A stretch of DNA of 64,000 nucleotides, taken from contig JARKIF010000023.1 in NCBI GenBank assembly GCA_029378245.1, forward strand, positions 372,001 through 436,000. Reading direction: 5' to 3'. The notes below the pieces were generated by a model, which worked only from the letters and a program-made list of their open reading frames with translations, made no database searches and had not been told where the DNA came from. The position numbers and the translations under genes were made by a program. Source of the DNA: Roridomyces roridus. Its lineage: Eukaryota; Basidiomycota; Agaricomycetes; Agaricales; Mycenaceae. Below, one piece after another: positions 60,961 through 64,000 of this stretch (positions within the stretch are counted from its first letter, which is position 1; each line of letters begins with the position of its first letter).

Positions 60961-62295
60961 ATTCTTTTAATCTGCATTCCTTTCCAGCCCGTTTCGTAGG
61001 TAATTCTTAGTTAGCTAGTAGGTAGTCTGCAATACAATGATTTTGAAACCGTAAAATGTCCTCTTGTGAGCCCTCCGTTCGAGCCCGCAGTTTGCCCGCG
61101 GTGGCCTCAAAAAAATATTTTGAGCCGCCGTTGGCGCGCTCTGGCTGTATAGACCTTTCTCCAAGCTCCGGCGGAAACATTTCGGGGATTGGGGATTACG
61201 AAAGAACTCAGGGATTGTCGTATTCGATATCATGGAGACGTTTCCCTGGATGTATTCTCACGTCGGTCGGAATATAGCGGCTACGACCTCGCTTGGAGCT
61301 CCTGCCAAATTGGGGGTGTAGGTGTGCTGATTGTACCAGCCTTGCAGCAGTTTCGTAGTCTAACTATTGCCGTGTTCGAGTCACTGTATGTGTAGTTTTT
61401 TGTTTGCTTAATTCGTCCGAGTCCATGACTCACCACCTGTTGTTTCTTGCCAGCCTGCCTGCGCTTCAGTTCTCTCGTCGATTGTTTTCAAGAATAACAG
61501 GCAGGAAGACAAAATAAACAAAGAAAATGTAACTTCCCCCAGGTTCAACCAGGGGCTGCCTACGCAGGCTAAGTGTCGGCGGTTTTCCGTGCACTTGCAT
61601 GTGTCACGACGTTCAAGCATGCAGGCACGCGCCAACGCGCCCAGGCGCGCTTTGCGCGCCGTCGTTGCGCTCGGTTTAGCCAGCGTTGGCGTGGGCCGCG
61701 TGGCTTGCCCGTGCAATACGTGTGTTCAGGCCCGCCGCGCTTCAGCCCACGGAGACGCGCTTCGCGCGAATGCGCAGCTGAGCTCAGCAGATTGTGCGGC
61801 AGCGGCGCTACGCTGCCACCGGCAGCCTCGCGGCTTCACTGATGGTATCACTCAGTGGGACTCGAGCTTGTCGAAACACAGCAACCGGAAGGCAGTGGGA
61901 TTGGGACTCGCTAAGCGAGTCCCAGTCCCACCGTTCTTGTTACTCCTCCAGATCGGCGCCACTTATTCTGCATCTGCACCACCACCTGCGGCAACGGCGC
62001 CACATCTGCGTCAACGGTAGGGACTATCAAGTTTTATCAAGTTCAGAAGGGCGGCACATGGACGGCAGCTCAGCACTCCCTATGGCTCACTTAGTTGAAG
62101 GTTAGTTCCTCTCGTGGCTCACAACGACGACCTCTGAATCTTTTGGACAGAGCTGCATGCTTTGCGATCCTCGTTGAGCAAATTCAAGTCAGGACGAGAT
62201 ACCTCGATCGATCTGAATGGCGCATCTTATAAACTGCTTCTCTGCGTGATTCCCCCAACCGCGTGCCCATTTTCGAGTCGGTTCGACACTCATTT
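60961..62295. other. Repeat-rich region without a recognised gene
   Basis: It contains a GCGC-rich stretch (about 61630-61800, GCGCGCTTTGCGCGCC and related words), the second copy of the ~90 bp inverted unit, and a frame at 61189-61395 that I cannot assign. Nothing stronger is seen. Confidence 0.35.
61852..61936 (-). repeat. Short inverted-repeat unit, copy 2
   Basis: CAGTGGGACTCGAGC at one end and CGAGTCCCAGTCCCACCGTT at the other match the ends of 59416-59508 on the opposite strand. A perfect GGGACTCGCTAAGCGAGTCC palindrome marks the right side and could form a hairpin. Confidence 0.6.
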
Positions 62296-63328
62296 ATGGC
62301 AGGTATAGTGTAGCAAAACCCTTTTTCGACGCAACCCCCAGTTTTTAGCCAGTGAAACACTCAGCTCAAGGCATTTTGCATGATAAAAAGCACAACCTGC
62401 TTCATGCAACAGGAATTACGACTCAACTTGAAACCCACACAAAAGTCTCCACAACCACTGTATTGAATCAACACAACCAGCCTGTCACTCCAAATTTTCC
62501 AGCAACAGTTGCGCAAAAATGACACAACCTACACTCGGCGCAGAAATGACACAGCCCGGTTTTCCCCAAATGACACAACCTCCTGTCCCGATGACAAGAA
62601 CGGCACCGGTTCAAAATACTGCGAATACATGAGACAGGTTGGAACGCCAAGTATATTAAGGGGTAGTGACTACGATGTGACCCCTGCTGGGCCATCAAAT
62701 CAACAGCAGAGAATGAAACACAGGAAACACGGAACAGTAATCATATCCTGATTTCAACTGAATGATCACACGCTCACCTCTTGGCTTATCCCCTCATCCT
62801 GCCCGTCCCATCTTCGTTCTCTCACCATGCCCGAGCCAAATTGAGTCTCCCATGCCGTCTGCGTCATCAGTGTGATTCCGGGGATGATATGGGACCTAAT
62901 TGTTGATCATATTGGTGGTGATTCATTATCTGATGTATCGGCATTCTTCCGGCCGGCGCCATACGGCATCAATCCCTCAGACATTGACAATGCCGCCTCT
63001 GTCACGCCTCGTCCAACGGGCACCAGGAATTGGATGATGGGTTGTGTTGTTTCTTGGCATACCAGTGTATGCCTGCTGCAAAATCGTTTCCACCTACAGG
63101 GTTGTGTTGATTTCTGAACATGAGGTGAGGTAGTGTCGCTTCATGTTTGAAGGTTGTGTCATTTTTCAACGGCACTGACACCTGTGTCATTCATGGTGCA
63201 GAGGTTGTGCTTTTTTCTTAATGTCATCTGAAGTTGTGCTTTTCGACTCACCTGTGTCGTTTTGTTGGTGTAAAGTGGTGTGGTTTTCAGTAAAATCATG
63301 TCCAGTTTTGCTACAGTATACCTGCCAT
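62296..63328. mobile_element. 1.03 kb inverted-repeat element with ACACAACC arrays
   Basis: The ends are ATGGCAGGTATAGTGTAGCA at 62296 and, inverted at 63328, ATGGCAGGTATACTGTAGCA. The words ACTCATTT (62288-62295) and ACTCATTC (63329-63336) flank it as an imperfect 8 bp duplication. The left arm has several AAATGACACAACC-like words pointing one way, and the right arm has the same words inverted (GGTTGTGTCATTTTT). No transposase frame is seen, so this is probably non-autonomous. The superfamily is uncertain. Confidence 0.7.
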
Positions 63329-64000
63329 ACTCATTCAGGTAACGTTCGTGCAGTGCGCACATGTCTGGATTTATCCACGCCACCTAGCCACATTGAACAA
63401 CTGAAGAAAGATTCTGAGAGGAACGGAGAGTGCTCAAAGAATCACAGAAAATGAGCTACCAGTGGCGCCGGCGCAGGTTATAACTTAAGTATGGGGGGTG
63501 TTGACACATGTATCTCTTTCGAGGAATCCTGTTGGTGATTTAAACCTAGTGCGTGGGCACGGCACCAAACCTGTCAGCATTCCCCGAGATTGCACCATCC
63601 CAATGGGACGTTTGACCGAACGACCGATTCCAAGTCCCGTTCGATGGACGTGAGTTCGAACCCGCTCATTTTGTGGTGCTTCAGGTTGAGTGAGGTTCAC
63701 AGATGCTTCATTCTATGTAAGTAATAACCCGTGCCGCTCAAGTTGGTCACTTGGTAACATTGATGCATTTTAGATCGGCGGCATTCAGACCAAAGTGTGA
63801 TTTCTGGCATGGCTTCAATTCTCCGGTATAGTTCCTTGACTGGGTTACGGGGTCTTAATGCTTAAGTAGATGTTCGGCTGGGAAACAAGTTGAATCAGCA
63901 CGGAACCGCGTAGGAAACAACCTCAACATGTTTGATGAACTTTTGCCGTTTTGACTCCCAAGGCCGCAAAAATATGTTAAATGACACGGACTCAATGGAT
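63329..64000. other. Right edge of window, no gene recognised
   Basis: There is no coding signal on either strand that I can support. A GTTCGAACC word at about 63655 lacks pairing arms for a tRNA. Confidence 0.4.

Noticed and set aside
63650..63665. GTTCGAACC as a tRNA T-loop
   Set aside because: The flanking bases do not pair as a T stem, and no other arm is seen.

Overview
The window looks like nuclear DNA of an agaricomycete (mushroom-forming) basidiomycete. Genes are densely packed and cut by many introns of roughly 45-60 bp with GT..AG ends (occasionally GC..AG). The families are typical of that group: F-box/LRR proteins, DUF6699 and DUF6534-like proteins, multi-pass membrane proteins with many introns, NB-ARC/TPR STAND proteins, DUF2235 hydrolases and KDZ transposons. 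The species cannot be named from the sequence alone. Exon joins were made by eye and are approximate. The first and last genes of each cluster have the least certain ends.

Layout. 1-4.1 kb: the edge of a DUF6534-like membrane gene (-), an F-box/LRR gene (+) and a multi-pass membrane protein gene (+) with an apparent one-base frameshift. 4.28-5.1 kb: a foldback element with about 310 bp inverted arms. 5.7-22.5 kb: the main feature, a 16.8 kb element bounded by 1.14-1.16 kb terminal inverted repeats and an 8 bp direct repeat (TCACTGAT). It holds a complete-looking CxC2/KDZ transposase gene next to the right end, plus at least four further genes of no known function and a nested TA-flanked element. 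22.8-31.4 kb: an O-fucosyltransferase-like gene, two DUF6699 paralogues and an APC amino-acid/choline-type permease. 31.6-34.4 kb: a decayed F-box fragment and eroded sequence. 34.4-49.3 kb: the best-preserved host block, with an NLR-like STAND protein, a DUF2235 hydrolase, an extended SDR reductase, a glutamine-hydrolysing asparagine synthetase and an MFS transporter. 49.6-57.5 kb: F-box genes in several states of decay, a small Zn2Cys6 factor and a small Cys-rich protein exon. 57.5-64 kb: mostly nested short inverted-repeat elements.

How the parts relate. The KDZ element has the layout of a self-contained transposon. The transposase ends about 60 bp inside the right inverted repeat, cargo genes fill the rest, and dozens of CTCGAG palindromes crowd both terminal repeats as likely transposase-binding sites. 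The other short elements fall into at least three TIR classes. One class (TA target, ends AGRTAGRCGC) appears three times, once inside the KDZ element, once nested in itself, and once exactly at the splice acceptor of a small Cys-rich protein gene. The host block carries primary-metabolism and transport genes without evidence of one shared pathway. Several accessory genes show in-frame TAG codons or one-base frameshifts at C runs, which could be real decay or assembly errors.
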